Source: Pseudomonadota bacterium (GTDB taxonomy: Bacteria > Desulfobacterota > Desulfobulbia > Desulfobulbales > SURF-16). Taken from it: DNA of 54,668 nt. Below, in pieces: positions 8,247 to 17,456 of this stretch; the stretch's first letter is position 1, and every line of letters starts with the position of its first letter. Below the pieces are notes generated by a model. It was given only the letters and a program-made list of their open reading frames with translations, did not search any database and was not told the DNA's origin. The translations under genes were made by a program, and so were the position numbers. The DNA is taken from NCBI GenBank assembly GCA_018822545.1, contig JAHJKA010000024.1, positions 1-54,668 on the forward strand, given 5' to 3'.

Positions 8247-8397
8247 TACCAGGCAACCTCAGATTACATCATTTTTATATGGGGTCAGAAAGCATTATGC
8301 GCGAAAACTCTGCAAAAAAGAGCTGGCGCCAAAGAAAAAACACCTGGGGGGATAATGCTGGCCGTGAAACGATCAGGCGCAGACTCGACCTTACATC

Positions 8398-9546
8398 TTA
8401 CCGATGTTTGCTGGTTTGCGAAAGGATAGGATGACGAAAGACATCATCATCATCATCATCCTCAGCAGTGGAACCTTGATCGTCAGAAAGGTTGTCGAGA
8501 GAAGCGACCAGGGCAGGCTCCTGGTCAAGCATACCGACGTCGACAAGCTGATTCCTACGGACAAAGCCGTACTCCACCATATTGCTGATATCATCCCACA
8601 TGGTCTCGCTCCCCATGATGGCAACGGTGATAGCCTTGCCATCCCTCTCGAACATGCCGACATAGGTCTGCCGAGCCGAATGGGTATAGCCGGTCTTGCC
8701 GCCCATGGCGCCATCAATACGCCAGAGAGCCCTGTTATGATTGCTGAGTAGACGCCCATAACTGGTCCGGGCCCGCACCTTGCTGATCCGATGGGCAAAC
8801 TCCTCATCCTCCATGGCGCCGTTAAAGATCAAGGCCAGATCACGGACGGTGGAGTGTTGACCGCGCACGGTGAGACCCGAGGCCGTCTTACACAAGGTGG
8901 AACGAGCACCCAGCTCCCGGGCCTTATGGTTCATCAGTTTCACAAAGGTTTGCTCGCTGCCGGCCACCTTTTCGGCCAGGGCAACACTGGCATCGTTTGC
9001 AGAAGAAATCAGCACGGCATTAATCAGATCATCAGCTTTGTACTGTCGCCCCTGGTGCAGATAGATTTTCGAACGGGGCATTTTGGACGCTTTGCGACTT
9101 ATCTCCACCTTGGTGGAATCAGCCAGGGATTTCATGGCAATAAGACCGGTGAGGATCTTAATGGTGGAGGCGGGCTGAGCCGGCAGATCTGGTTCATGGG
9201 CATACAAAATCTGCCCAGACTGGGAATCCATAATAATAGCACTACGGGATGACAGTTTACCGCGTAAGTCCGTGGGGGTGAGTCTGTCGAAATTGCGGAT
9301 AGGGGCTTTGGCAAGGGAAGGTTTTTTCTTGGCAGTGTCTGCAAGATGCCTGGAAGACCGCGCGGGGTTAAATTGCTGCACAAAAGAGGGACTGCTAAAT
9401 TGCGAAGCCAAGGGTTCCCGTTTGCCGGAAGTGCTGATCACAGCACTGGTCGAAACCATGTCGGCACTCGCCGCAGTGCTTAACAGAAGAAAAAATATGC
9501 TCCATACGAAGCGAGATAGAGACAGCTTTGCTGAAAAAGAAATCAT
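8398..9546 (-). CDS. D-alanyl-D-alanine carboxypeptidase (PBP5/6 type, serine)
   Basis: A 382-residue exported penicillin-binding protein that trims the terminal D-Ala of peptidoglycan stem peptides. A signal peptide covers residues ~1-29 (hydrophobic stretch then STAASA). The catalytic motifs of peptidase family S11 are present: STIK (in QPASTIKILTG), SAN (SSANDAS) and KTG (GGKTGYTHSA). The usual C-terminal beta domain and amphipathic anchor of PBP5 are missing. The protein ends instead in a hydrophilic tail with six aspartates encoded by a (CAT)6 tract on the plus strand at 8442-8459. Residues ~30-95 form a low-complexity linker before the catalytic domain. Confidence 0.88.
   Translation of the reverse strand: MISFSAKLSLSRFVWSIFFLLLSTAASADMVSTSAVISTSGKREPLASQFSSPSFVQQFNPARSSRHLADTAKKKPSLAKAPIRNFDRLTPTDLRGKLSSRSAIIMDSQSGQILYAHEPDLPAQPASTIKILTGLIAMKSLADSTKVEISRKASKMPRSKIYLHQGRQYKADDLINAVLISSANDASVALAEKVAGSEQTFVKLMNHKARELGARSTLCKTASGLTVRGQHSTVRDLALIFNGAMEDEEFAHRISKVRARTSYGRLLSNHNRALWRIDGAMGGKTGYTHSARQTYVGMFERDGKAITVAIMGSETMWDDISNMVEYGFVRRNQLVDVGMLDQEPALVASLDNLSDDQGSTAEDDDDDDVFRHPILSQTSKHR
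8442..8459. repeat. Trinucleotide tract (CAT)6
   Basis: Six perfect CAT units on the plus strand, reading GAT on the minus strand and encoding a poly-Asp stretch near the C-terminus of the carboxypeptidase. Unit loss or gain would keep the frame. Confidence 0.8.
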
Positions 9547-9723
9547 CGTTGACTCGCCTTGGCGCCCCCATGTGGTCTACGATTTACGGCTGAATTGCTT
9601 GAGAATATAGCCCTACCCTACTGGTCGCCTTATTTAAAGACAAGTTTTTTCCCCATAGAATTGCCGCCAAAGCCCCTACTAATCAAAGAAAAATTCTCTT
9701 TTCTGACCAGACAAGCGATTCCC

Positions 9724-9751
9724 AAGACCCCTTAATTGGGGTGTTCGGTCT
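9724..9751 (+). promoter_or_regulatory. Hairpin in the ogt leader
   Basis: AAGACC (9724-9729) can pair with GGTCTT (9746-9751), while the overlapping CCCC (9728-9731) can pair with GGGG (9738-9741). The two stems share bases. The rest of the 270-base divergent gap between the carboxypeptidase and ogt is AT-rich and shows no gene; TTATATATGG near 9760 could be a -10 region for ogt. Confidence 0.35.
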
Positions 9752-9815
9752 TTCCGGGTGTTATATATGGTGTATAGCTTGATTTTCTCGCCACAATTTA
9801 AAATGAACCTCGCCG

Positions 9816-10340
9816 ATGCCAAATAAACCTCGCCTGCGTTTCTCTTGCACCTGGAATACCCTCCAGATATGGGGCCTGCTGGAGAATGAAGAAATCATCC
9901 ACCTCAGCTTTGACCGGGAGGGCCACAGAGCAGCCGCCAACCAGCAAACCCTTGCCGCAGCCAGTCCTGCCAGGCAAGAGCAAATATGTGCGTTGCTCCT
10001 CAGCACCCTGCAAGGTGCGCCCCACACCTATCCCGGAAAATCGCCTTTTATCCAGAAAGGCACCCCCTTTCAAAACAGGGTGTGGCAGGCCTTAAGCCGC
10101 ATCCCCTATGCCACCACCAGAAGCTATGGCGAGATAGCCCGCGAGCTGGGCAACCCTCATCTGGCCAGGGCCGTAGGCCAGGCCTGCAACAAGAATCCAT
10201 TGCCCCTTATCATCCCCTGCCATCGGGTGGTGGGCAGGACAGACGTAGGCGGTTTTAGCGGCGGAGTGGAGGTCAAGAAGCTGCTGCTTGGGTATGAACA
10301 AGCGTGGGCGGAAAAGAGAAGTAGAGAAATAAGGAGTTGA
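9816..10340 (+). CDS. ogt: Methylated-DNA--protein-cysteine S-methyltransferase
   Basis: A 174-residue suicide repair enzyme that removes alkyl groups from O6-alkylguanine by transfer to its own cysteine. The active-site motif IIPCHRVV (Cys in PCHR) is at about residues 131-138. The DNA-binding wing sequence TRSYGEIARELG precedes it, and GGFSGG follows. It is a single-domain Ogt without an Ada regulatory part. It runs convergent with the chemotaxis operon, with a hairpin-rich gap between them. Confidence 0.9.
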   Translation: MPNKPRLRFSCTWNTLQIWGLLENEEIIHLSFDREGHRAAANQQTLAAASPARQEQICALLLSTLQGAPHTYPGKSPFIQKGTPFQNRVWQALSRIPYATTRSYGEIARELGNPHLARAVGQACNKNPLPLIIPCHRVVGRTDVGGFSGGVEVKKLLLGYEQAWAEKRSREIRS

Positions 10341-10441
10341 GAATTTGAAACCAGTAAAAAAGCACAAGGAGCAGACGATTACCTGCTGCGGAAGATTATT
10401 CCGCCCCCACAGATGAAGCCATCTTCTTACTGCTCAAATTC

Positions 10442-10444
<3 letters not shown>
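10338..10444. terminator. Bidirectional hairpins between ogt and cheB
   Basis: An 11-base inverted repeat (10338-10348 and 10434-10444, TGAGAATTTGA / TCAAATTCTCA) brackets the gap between convergent genes. Inside it a perfect 6-base stem GCGGAA-GATTA-TTCCGC lies at 10388-10404. The structure probably ends transcription from both sides, although no clear T run is present. Confidence 0.5.
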
Positions 10445-11485
<1,041 letters not shown>

Positions 11486-11492
11486 CTAAAGA

Positions 11493-12338
11493 TCACATAT
11501 TGAACAATTCTTCAGCCTTAGCCATTTCCTCAAGTAGATCCGCCATGAGAAACTGGATATCTATCTCGCTGATATTGAAACGGGCCAGCACCTCACCATG
11601 GATAGGGGTGGCCAGACCATCAACACCACCACCGATCCCCATGGAAACTACCAGGGCATTGGCCAAAGCCACCAAGGCAGTCAGACCGCCCTGGTCCAGG
11701 GCGTCCGGATCGTGGTGATTCTCCACAGCCTTCTTCATTACATCGGGGAACTCCCACTTTTCGAGGATCATCCCACCCAGTTTGGCGTGATCAATACCGA
11801 TAACCTTCTGTTCCGCCTCTACAAAGGAACAGTGCTCCTTGGCAACCATGCCCACCACGGCGTCATACTCGTCGGCAATAAAGGTGGACATGAAGCGTTT
11901 AGCGATATCGTGGAGCAGAGCGGCGGTAAAGGCACTTGACGAATCTACACCCTTAAAAAACTTAATCAACTGTTTGGCCATGATGCCGCAGGCCACCGAA
12001 TGCTTCCACAATTCCCCTTCACCAAGCTCATAGCCGGCACCGACATTGCCCTTATAGAATTTGGCGCTGCAGCTGGTGATAATAATATCTTTCAAGGTGT
12101 CATGGCCGAGCACCACCAGTCCCTCATCCAGGGATGAGACCTTACGTGGCAACCCGAAATAGGCGGCATTACAGATTTTTAAGACATTTGCAGTAATTGC
12201 CGAATCAAACTGGATAACCTCGGCAAGCTGGGCGGCCGTTGTGTTAGAATCCTCCAGCAACTCCATAACCCTCTGGGCGACCTTAGGAAAGGGCGGTACA
12301 TGCTTTACCATCATCAAAACTTCTTCAACGCGGCTCAT
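11493..12338 (-). CDS. HDOD domain protein
   Basis: A 281-residue protein made almost entirely of an HDOD (HD-related output) domain. It starts PPFPKVAQRVMELLED, typical of the family, and retains LLHDIAKR, an HD-like motif; most HDOD proteins lack catalytic HD residues and act in signalling. Its start overlaps the stop of cheD by 4 bases and cheB follows closely, so it is part of the chemotaxis operon. A role in linking chemotaxis or motility to second messengers is an inference from this context only. Confidence 0.88.
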   Translation of the reverse strand: MSRVEEVLMMVKHVPPFPKVAQRVMELLEDSNTTAAQLAEVIQFDSAITANVLKICNAAYFGLPRKVSSLDEGLVVLGHDTLKDIIITSCSAKFYKGNVGAGYELGEGELWKHSVACGIMAKQLIKFFKGVDSSSAFTAALLHDIAKRFMSTFIADEYDAVVGMVAKEHCSFVEAEQKVIGIDHAKLGGMILEKWEFPDVMKKAVENHHDPDALDQGGLTALVALANALVVSMGIGGGVDGLATPIHGEVLARFNISEIDIQFLMADLLEEMAKAEELFNM

Positions 12339-12814
12339 AGCTCAAACTCCCCTTTTCCTGACACCTTTAGCAGTATTTTTGCTGTTGCAATTTCTAGACT
12401 GATAGTACGGTTCACGGAGCCCCCGATATCTTCTTTCGTTGGCGTAATGCCATTTTTTGCAAAAAGACGGGTGACGATATCGTAATTGCGGATACCGATA
12501 TTAAAAATCCCCGCCGAGTCCATGAGCTGTGAGCCCCCGACAACATACACCTTCAACCGTTCTTTTACTGCGCCCAAACCATAGGCGGCCCTAAAGAGCA
12601 TGGGAATGCCGGAATCACCGAACATATAAGGCCTGGCCTTGGATCGTTCCGGATCTATTTTAGAGTCCGGCAGCATATAATGAAGCAATCCCGCGACTTT
12701 GGCCTGGGGATCCCACACCAAAACGCCGATACACGACCCCAGGGAATAGGTTATCAAGGTGTCCTTGGGATCCTTGCTCACCTTCATGTCAGATATACCT
12801 ACAACTTGTTTCAT
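12335..12814 (-). CDS. cheD: CheD chemoreceptor glutamine deamidase
   Basis: A 159-residue enzyme that deamidates specific glutamines of methyl-accepting chemotaxis proteins. The catalytic cysteine lies in SLGSCIGV and the histidine in LLHYMLP, as in the CheD family. The length is normal. No CheC partner, which often accompanies CheD, is found in this window. A 93-base purine-rich gap separates it from cheR. Confidence 0.93.
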   Translation of the reverse strand: MKQVVGISDMKVSKDPKDTLITYSLGSCIGVLVWDPQAKVAGLLHYMLPDSKIDPERSKARPYMFGDSGIPMLFRAAYGLGAVKERLKVYVVGGSQLMDSAGIFNIGIRNYDIVTRLFAKNGITPTKEDIGGSVNRTISLEIATAKILLKVSGKGEFEL

Positions 12815-12836
12815 GTTTTTTCACGTAGTTAGAGGA

Positions 12837-12902
12837 GTTAGAGAGGTTGAAGAAGGTAAAGAAGGAGGGGGAAGCCCTACTTTATTTCTGTTATTCTCTA
12901 AC
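12837..12902. repeat. Purine-rich repeat tract with hairpin between cheR and cheD
   Basis: The plus strand carries degenerate tandem units such as AGTTAGAGG, AGTTAGAGA, GGTTGAAGA and AGGTAAAGA. GTTAGAGA (12837-12844) can pair with TCTCTAAC (12895-12902). It may form a structure in the mRNA between cheR and cheD and modulate expression of the downstream genes. Confidence 0.45.
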
Positions 12903-12907
12903 TTCTT

Positions 12908-13735
12908 TTATTTCTTATACCCGGTTGTTGTTACCTGCCGAAAGCGATGAGTAATAGATGTTAAACTTTCTGAGTGACCGATAAAGAGATGGCCGCCAGG
13001 CTTCAAACAGGTATAGAATTTATCCACCAACTGCTGCTGCGTTTCTCGATTAAAATAAATCATCACATTCCGACAAAAAATAACATCAAATTCTGCATTC
13101 CAGGGGTACTGGTCCATCAGGTTAAAACGCCGAAAGGAAATGGGCTGTCGCAATGCCTTTTTCACCTTCACATACCCCTCGCTACCGCCTGTACCCTTTT
13201 GGAAATAAGCCCTGACAAGTTCTTTGGACATCCCTTGCACCTTTTCTGCGGCATAGACACCTTTCTCGGCCATGGCAAGGACCTTTGTGGAGATGTCGGT
13301 GGCTTGGATGCTAAAACGAAACTGCTGCTTTTTCGCGCCAAATTCATTTAAAACGATGGCCAGGGTGTAGGGTTCTTCACCCGAGGAGCAGGCCGCTGAC
13401 CAGACTTTAAACTCGCCGGAAAGTCCCTGGTCGGCAAATTCCCTTAAGACTGTGGAACTGAGGTAATCGAAATGCGTTTTTTCCCGAAAAAAACTGGTGA
13501 AATTAGTGGACACTGCGTCAATGAGGTGAATCAACTCCTCTCCGCTGCCGTCATTTAAAACATAATCATAATACTCTTGAAAGCTTGCGATCGTGCAATG
13601 CCGCAATCTCTTGCCAAGCCGGGCATTTAAAAGTTCTCTTTTCTCCGGCTTTAAAAAAATGCCAGTCTGATCGTAGACCAGGGAACTGAACTGTTTGAAC
13701 AGTTTGTCCGTCAAAGGTGTAGGGGAAATGACCAT
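12908..13735 (-). CDS. cheR: CheR chemoreceptor methyltransferase
   Basis: A protein of about 275 residues that methylates chemoreceptor glutamates with SAM. The SAM-binding motif WSAACSSGEEPYTLA and the later VIFCRNVMIYF and GGHLFIGHSESL are diagnostic. The open frame extends upstream to 13804, but that would overlap cheW and add residues unlike CheR; the ATG at 13735 (MVISPTPLTDK) is preferred, although no good Shine-Dalgarno precedes it. Confidence 0.92.
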   Translation of the reverse strand: MVISPTPLTDKLFKQFSSLVYDQTGIFLKPEKRELLNARLGKRLRHCTIASFQEYYDYVLNDGSGEELIHLIDAVSTNFTSFFREKTHFDYLSSTVLREFADQGLSGEFKVWSAACSSGEEPYTLAIVLNEFGAKKQQFRFSIQATDISTKVLAMAEKGVYAAEKVQGMSKELVRAYFQKGTGGSEGYVKVKKALRQPISFRRFNLMDQYPWNAEFDVIFCRNVMIYFNRETQQQLVDKFYTCLKPGGHLFIGHSESLTSITHRFRQVTTTGYKK

Positions 13736-13751
13736 ACCAAGGCAACCGGGG

Positions 13752-14267
13752 TTACATGCCGGAAAATTTCTCAATGAGGCCTTCGCTGACCACACTGTTG
13801 ACATCCAGTAAAATCTTCACATCCCCCTTGATTTTTGCCATACCCAAAATGGCATTGGTGGTCGCCTGGGTGTTACCAAAGGATGGCGGCGGCTCAATCT
13901 CTTCTGCGGTGATATTGAGTACCTCGGAGACGGAATCAACCAACACCCCTACCTGAATGGTGCCCTCAGAAGAGCTGTCCACCTCGACGACGATAATACA
14001 GGTCCGGTCCGTATACTCCTGGGCCTTCATACCAAACTTGGTGCGCAGCTCAATGACCGGAATAACACGCCCGCGCAGATTAATAACCCCTTTGACATAG
14101 GATGGCGTCTGGGGTACGGCGGTTATCTCCATAAGGCCGATGATCTCACGAACCTTGAGAATGCCTATTCCATACTCTTCATCGGCAAGGGCAAAGGTAA
14201 GGTATTTCCCGGCAAGCTCCTGCATGCCGACACCGACCTCATCACGTGTAGCTGTTTTACTGCTCAT
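13752..14267 (-). CDS. cheW: CheW chemotaxis coupling protein
   Basis: A scaffold protein linking CheA to receptors, about 171 residues. The whole length is one CheW domain (KYLTFALADEEYGIGILKV..., then VKGVINLRGRVIPVIELR). The ATG at 14267 (MSSKTATR) is chosen over the one five codons upstream because GGAGGGAG lies at the right distance. It precedes cheR by 16 bases. Confidence 0.94.
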   Translation of the reverse strand: MSSKTATRDEVGVGMQELAGKYLTFALADEEYGIGILKVREIIGLMEITAVPQTPSYVKGVINLRGRVIPVIELRTKFGMKAQEYTDRTCIIVVEVDSSSEGTIQVGVLVDSVSEVLNITAEEIEPPPSFGNTQATTNAILGMAKIKGDVKILLDVNSVVSEGLIEKFSGM

Positions 14268-14373
14268 CCTTACTCCCTCCATGATGATATTTTTTTTGCC
14301 AGTGGCAAGACTTTGAGTCCCACAACTCTCAAATCGTTTCGACTAGATCAAGAAAATTTCATTTTGAGACAAC

Positions 14374-17160
14374 TCAAGTTGCAATCTCACCTGCAATCGC
14401 CAGAGCACCTTCAGCCTCTTGCTGTCCAAGGCTATGCTTCAGAGGAGGAGGACCTTTAGCCTCACTGGCGACAATCAGTCCGGCAAGATCCAAGATAAGA
14501 CCCACCCTCCCATCGCCAAGAATAGTACCGCCGGCAAGACCTTTAATATCCTTGAGATAATCGCCCAGACTCTTGATAACGACCTCCTGTTTACCAAGAA
14601 GCTCATCAACCAACAAAGCGCGGTGTCGTCCTTCATTTTCAACAACCACCACAATGCCGGACGTGATCTCCGTACAGGAGTTTTTCACATCAAAAACATG
14701 ATTGAGGCGGATGATGGGAATCAGGGTGTTTCTCACCATGATGGTCTCACCTTGGCCCTGGACGGTCTTATAGTGCGTGGCCTTGGGCCGCATTGATTCC
14801 TGGACGGAAATGGTGGGAATAATATAGCGCTCCTGACCAACCCGGACAATAATGCCATCAATAATAGCCAGGGTCAGAGGCAGCCGCATGAGAAACTGGG
14901 TTCCCTCACCAGGGGTGGAGACAAGCTCACACTTACCCCGGAGCTTTTCCACACCTTTTTTGACCACATCCATACCAACCCCGCGGCCCGACACGTCGGT
15001 TATCTGATCGGCCGTGGAAAATCCAGGCAGAAAAATCATGTTATTGACTTCATGATCACTGATGTTATCCGCGGGTCCCATCAGGCCCCGTTCAATGGCC
15101 TTGGATCTGATTTTAGCAGTATTAAGTCCCTGGCCATCGTCAATAATCTCAATGATGATATTACCGCCCTTGTGATAGGCCAGGAGTTTCACCGTACCCT
15201 TGCCAGGTTTTCCGACAGCCTCGCGCTCTGCAGGCTTTTGCACACCGTGATCCACAGAGTTGCGCATCATGTGCACCAAGGGATCGTAAATCGAATCCAC
15301 CATATTACGATCGATTTCCGTCTCCTCCCCTTCCATGATCAAATCCACCAGCTTGCCGGATTTCTTAGAAAGATCGCGAACAAGGCGAGTCATCTTCTGA
15401 AAGGTCTGACGAATGGGAACCATACGCATGGACATTGCAGTTTTCTGGAGCTCAGTGGTAATCCTGCTGAGCTGCCCAAAGTCCTTATTTAATTTTGGTT
15501 CTGAAATGGATGTAATTAAAGGATTCTGACGAACCATGGCCTGCATGATTACCAGTTCGCCCACAGCGTTGACCAAACCGTCAAGTTTTTCTACATCGAC
15601 CTTGATTGATGCGCCGATTTTCGCCTTGGCCTGGGGTGTGTTTGCTGTGGTTGCCGATGGCGAAAGCGCAGCTGTCGCGGGTTCAACTTGCTCATCCAGA
15701 TCCTCAGGAGAATCTTCCTCAGGGGCGGCTTGAGCAACCGGGGCGGCTTTCGGAGTCACCGCAGCAACCCGTTGTTTGGGAGCAGGGGTAGGAGTAGCCC
15801 CATCAAGGTCACCTCCCGCCTGCAAGATCACTACCTTTTGAATCCAATCACTGATATCAAAATCTTTATAGGCCGAAGGTCCCTGCTCCAGCATATCACT
15901 GAGATTCTGGACCATGCTGCGCAGATAGTCGCCAACTCCGAGAACGACATCAATAATATCAGCCGACATGGTCAGTTTATTATTACGCACGTCATCGAGA
16001 AGATTCTCGGTGCTATGGGCCAGCTTATTAATCGTTGTCAGGTTCAAAAAACCTGAAACCCCCTTAATGGTATGGAAGGGCCTGAAAATATTATTAATAA
16101 TATCAATGTCATCAGGGGCCTGTTCCAGCTCAAGGACATTGATCTCAATGGCCTCAAGATGCTCAAAGGCCTCGGCGATAAACCCGGCAACCAGGTCGGC
16201 ATCCTGCATGAAATCTGGGAGATCGCCGCTTCCCAGATCAACCTTAGCCTTTTTCCCTTCCGGCTCTGGAGTGGCTGGGGCTTCAACCTTTTCAGGCAAA
16301 GGTTCAGCCTTTGCCGGGGCAACGACAACCTCAGAACCGGCCATGACTTGCTCTACCTGAGAAACCAGATCATCAATTTGAAAACGCTTAAAGTGATCCA
16401 CGCCATTTTCAAAGACATCCTGGACATTATCCACCATCCGCTCAAGACGGTCGCAGACGGCAAGTACCACATCGGTGGCGGCCTGACCTAAGGGGAGACG
16501 ATTATTACGGACCTCATCAAGTAAATTTTCTGTGGAGTGAGCGAGTTTACTGATCTGGTCAAGATCGGTACAGCTGGCTATCCCCTTGACCGTATGAAAA
16601 GAGCGAAATATAGCGTTGATAATCTCACTGTCGCCGGGAGTTTTTTCCAGGGCCAGAATATTTGATTCAACACTATTGAGATGCTCCACGGCCTCCTCAA
16701 TAAAGGCGGTAAGGAGCTCCGAATCGGCAAGAAAACGGGTATCAACTTCGTCGGATGCTCCATCTGCCGGAGACGCACCTTCGCCCTGGTCATCCGTGGC
16801 CGCTACCCCAAAATCAGATGGATCGATTTTATGCCCTATCTCTTTGAAAATTTTACAAAAAGCCTGAACATCTCCAGCCCCACCCCGGGCCACCTCCTGC
16901 ATCAAGCTTACACTTTGACCGAGGCGATCGAAATTTTCGGGCGAGTCAGCAAGTTCACCCATGATGCTGGCCTCAAGCACCTTTTTAAAGGCATCAACCA
17001 TCTTCTCAAGGACAGGGTTTGCCTTAACACCTGCATTACCAAGAAGCTTCTCGGTAACCTCCAGCAGATCGCCAACCGCCGAAAGATCCCCCGGCTCAAC
17101 AACTAAAATCTTTATCGCTAAATCATCTAGCAATTGGCTGACTGGCATATCATCCGCCAT
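14374..17160 (-). CDS. cheA: CheA chemotaxis histidine kinase with two Hpt domains
   Basis: A 928-residue kinase, longer than the usual ~650. The first ~125 residues resemble a degenerate Hpt-like helical region without an acceptor histidine. Two true Hpt domains follow with acceptors H189 (SFHTVKG) and H363 (PFHTIKG). The rest is standard: dimerisation helix (KLDGLVNAVGELVIMQ), HATPase (MMRNSVDHG, DDGQGLN, GRGVGMDVV) and a C-terminal CheW-like domain. The Shine-Dalgarno GAGGGG lies five bases before the ATG. It heads the operon cheA-cheW-cheR-cheD-HDOD-cheB; the phosphate acceptor CheY must be encoded elsewhere. Confidence 0.95.
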   Translation of the reverse strand: MADDMPVSQLLDDLAIKILVVEPGDLSAVGDLLEVTEKLLGNAGVKANPVLEKMVDAFKKVLEASIMGELADSPENFDRLGQSVSLMQEVARGGAGDVQAFCKIFKEIGHKIDPSDFGVAATDDQGEGASPADGASDEVDTRFLADSELLTAFIEEAVEHLNSVESNILALEKTPGDSEIINAIFRSFHTVKGIASCTDLDQISKLAHSTENLLDEVRNNRLPLGQAATDVVLAVCDRLERMVDNVQDVFENGVDHFKRFQIDDLVSQVEQVMAGSEVVVAPAKAEPLPEKVEAPATPEPEGKKAKVDLGSGDLPDFMQDADLVAGFIAEAFEHLEAIEINVLELEQAPDDIDIINNIFRPFHTIKGVSGFLNLTTINKLAHSTENLLDDVRNNKLTMSADIIDVVLGVGDYLRSMVQNLSDMLEQGPSAYKDFDISDWIQKVVILQAGGDLDGATPTPAPKQRVAAVTPKAAPVAQAAPEEDSPEDLDEQVEPATAALSPSATTANTPQAKAKIGASIKVDVEKLDGLVNAVGELVIMQAMVRQNPLITSISEPKLNKDFGQLSRITTELQKTAMSMRMVPIRQTFQKMTRLVRDLSKKSGKLVDLIMEGEETEIDRNMVDSIYDPLVHMMRNSVDHGVQKPAEREAVGKPGKGTVKLLAYHKGGNIIIEIIDDGQGLNTAKIRSKAIERGLMGPADNISDHEVNNMIFLPGFSTADQITDVSGRGVGMDVVKKGVEKLRGKCELVSTPGEGTQFLMRLPLTLAIIDGIIVRVGQERYIIPTISVQESMRPKATHYKTVQGQGETIMVRNTLIPIIRLNHVFDVKNSCTEITSGIVVVVENEGRHRALLVDELLGKQEVVIKSLGDYLKDIKGLAGGTILGDGRVGLILDLAGLIVASEAKGPPPLKHSLGQQEAEGALAIAGEIAT

Positions 17161-17361
17161 ATTTTCCCCTCATTAAAACCCGTAAAAAAGCCATAATACG
17201 ACCATTATTTCAAGAAGATCAAAGTACGTGATATTGCTTGTCACGCCTACAAACAAAAGAGCCTACACCCTTAATACTCTGCCCATACCGCCCTTTTTTT
17301 TGCAAGTATTTTTCTTGCTAACAAAAGCAAAAATGCCAGCCAATACCCCATTTTAAAAGAA

Positions 17362-17401
17362 GAAAACCGGCAACACCCGTAAAGGTGGTACGCCGGTTTT
17401 C
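17362..17401. terminator. Hairpin between the lipoprotein gene and cheA
   Basis: GAAAACCGGC (17362-17371) and GCCGGTTTTC (17392-17401) are perfect reverse complements, with ACC/GGT extending the stem. On the minus strand it follows nothing but precedes the lipoprotein gene 17457-19133 at its 3' side, so it most likely terminates that transcript. The remainder of the ~300-base gap, up to the cheA start, is AT-rich and holds the cheA promoter region. Confidence 0.65.
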
Positions 17402-17456
17402 CCACAAAACAAAAGACCCTGCTAAGAAAGATAATGCACCCAGCTAAAATCACCCA

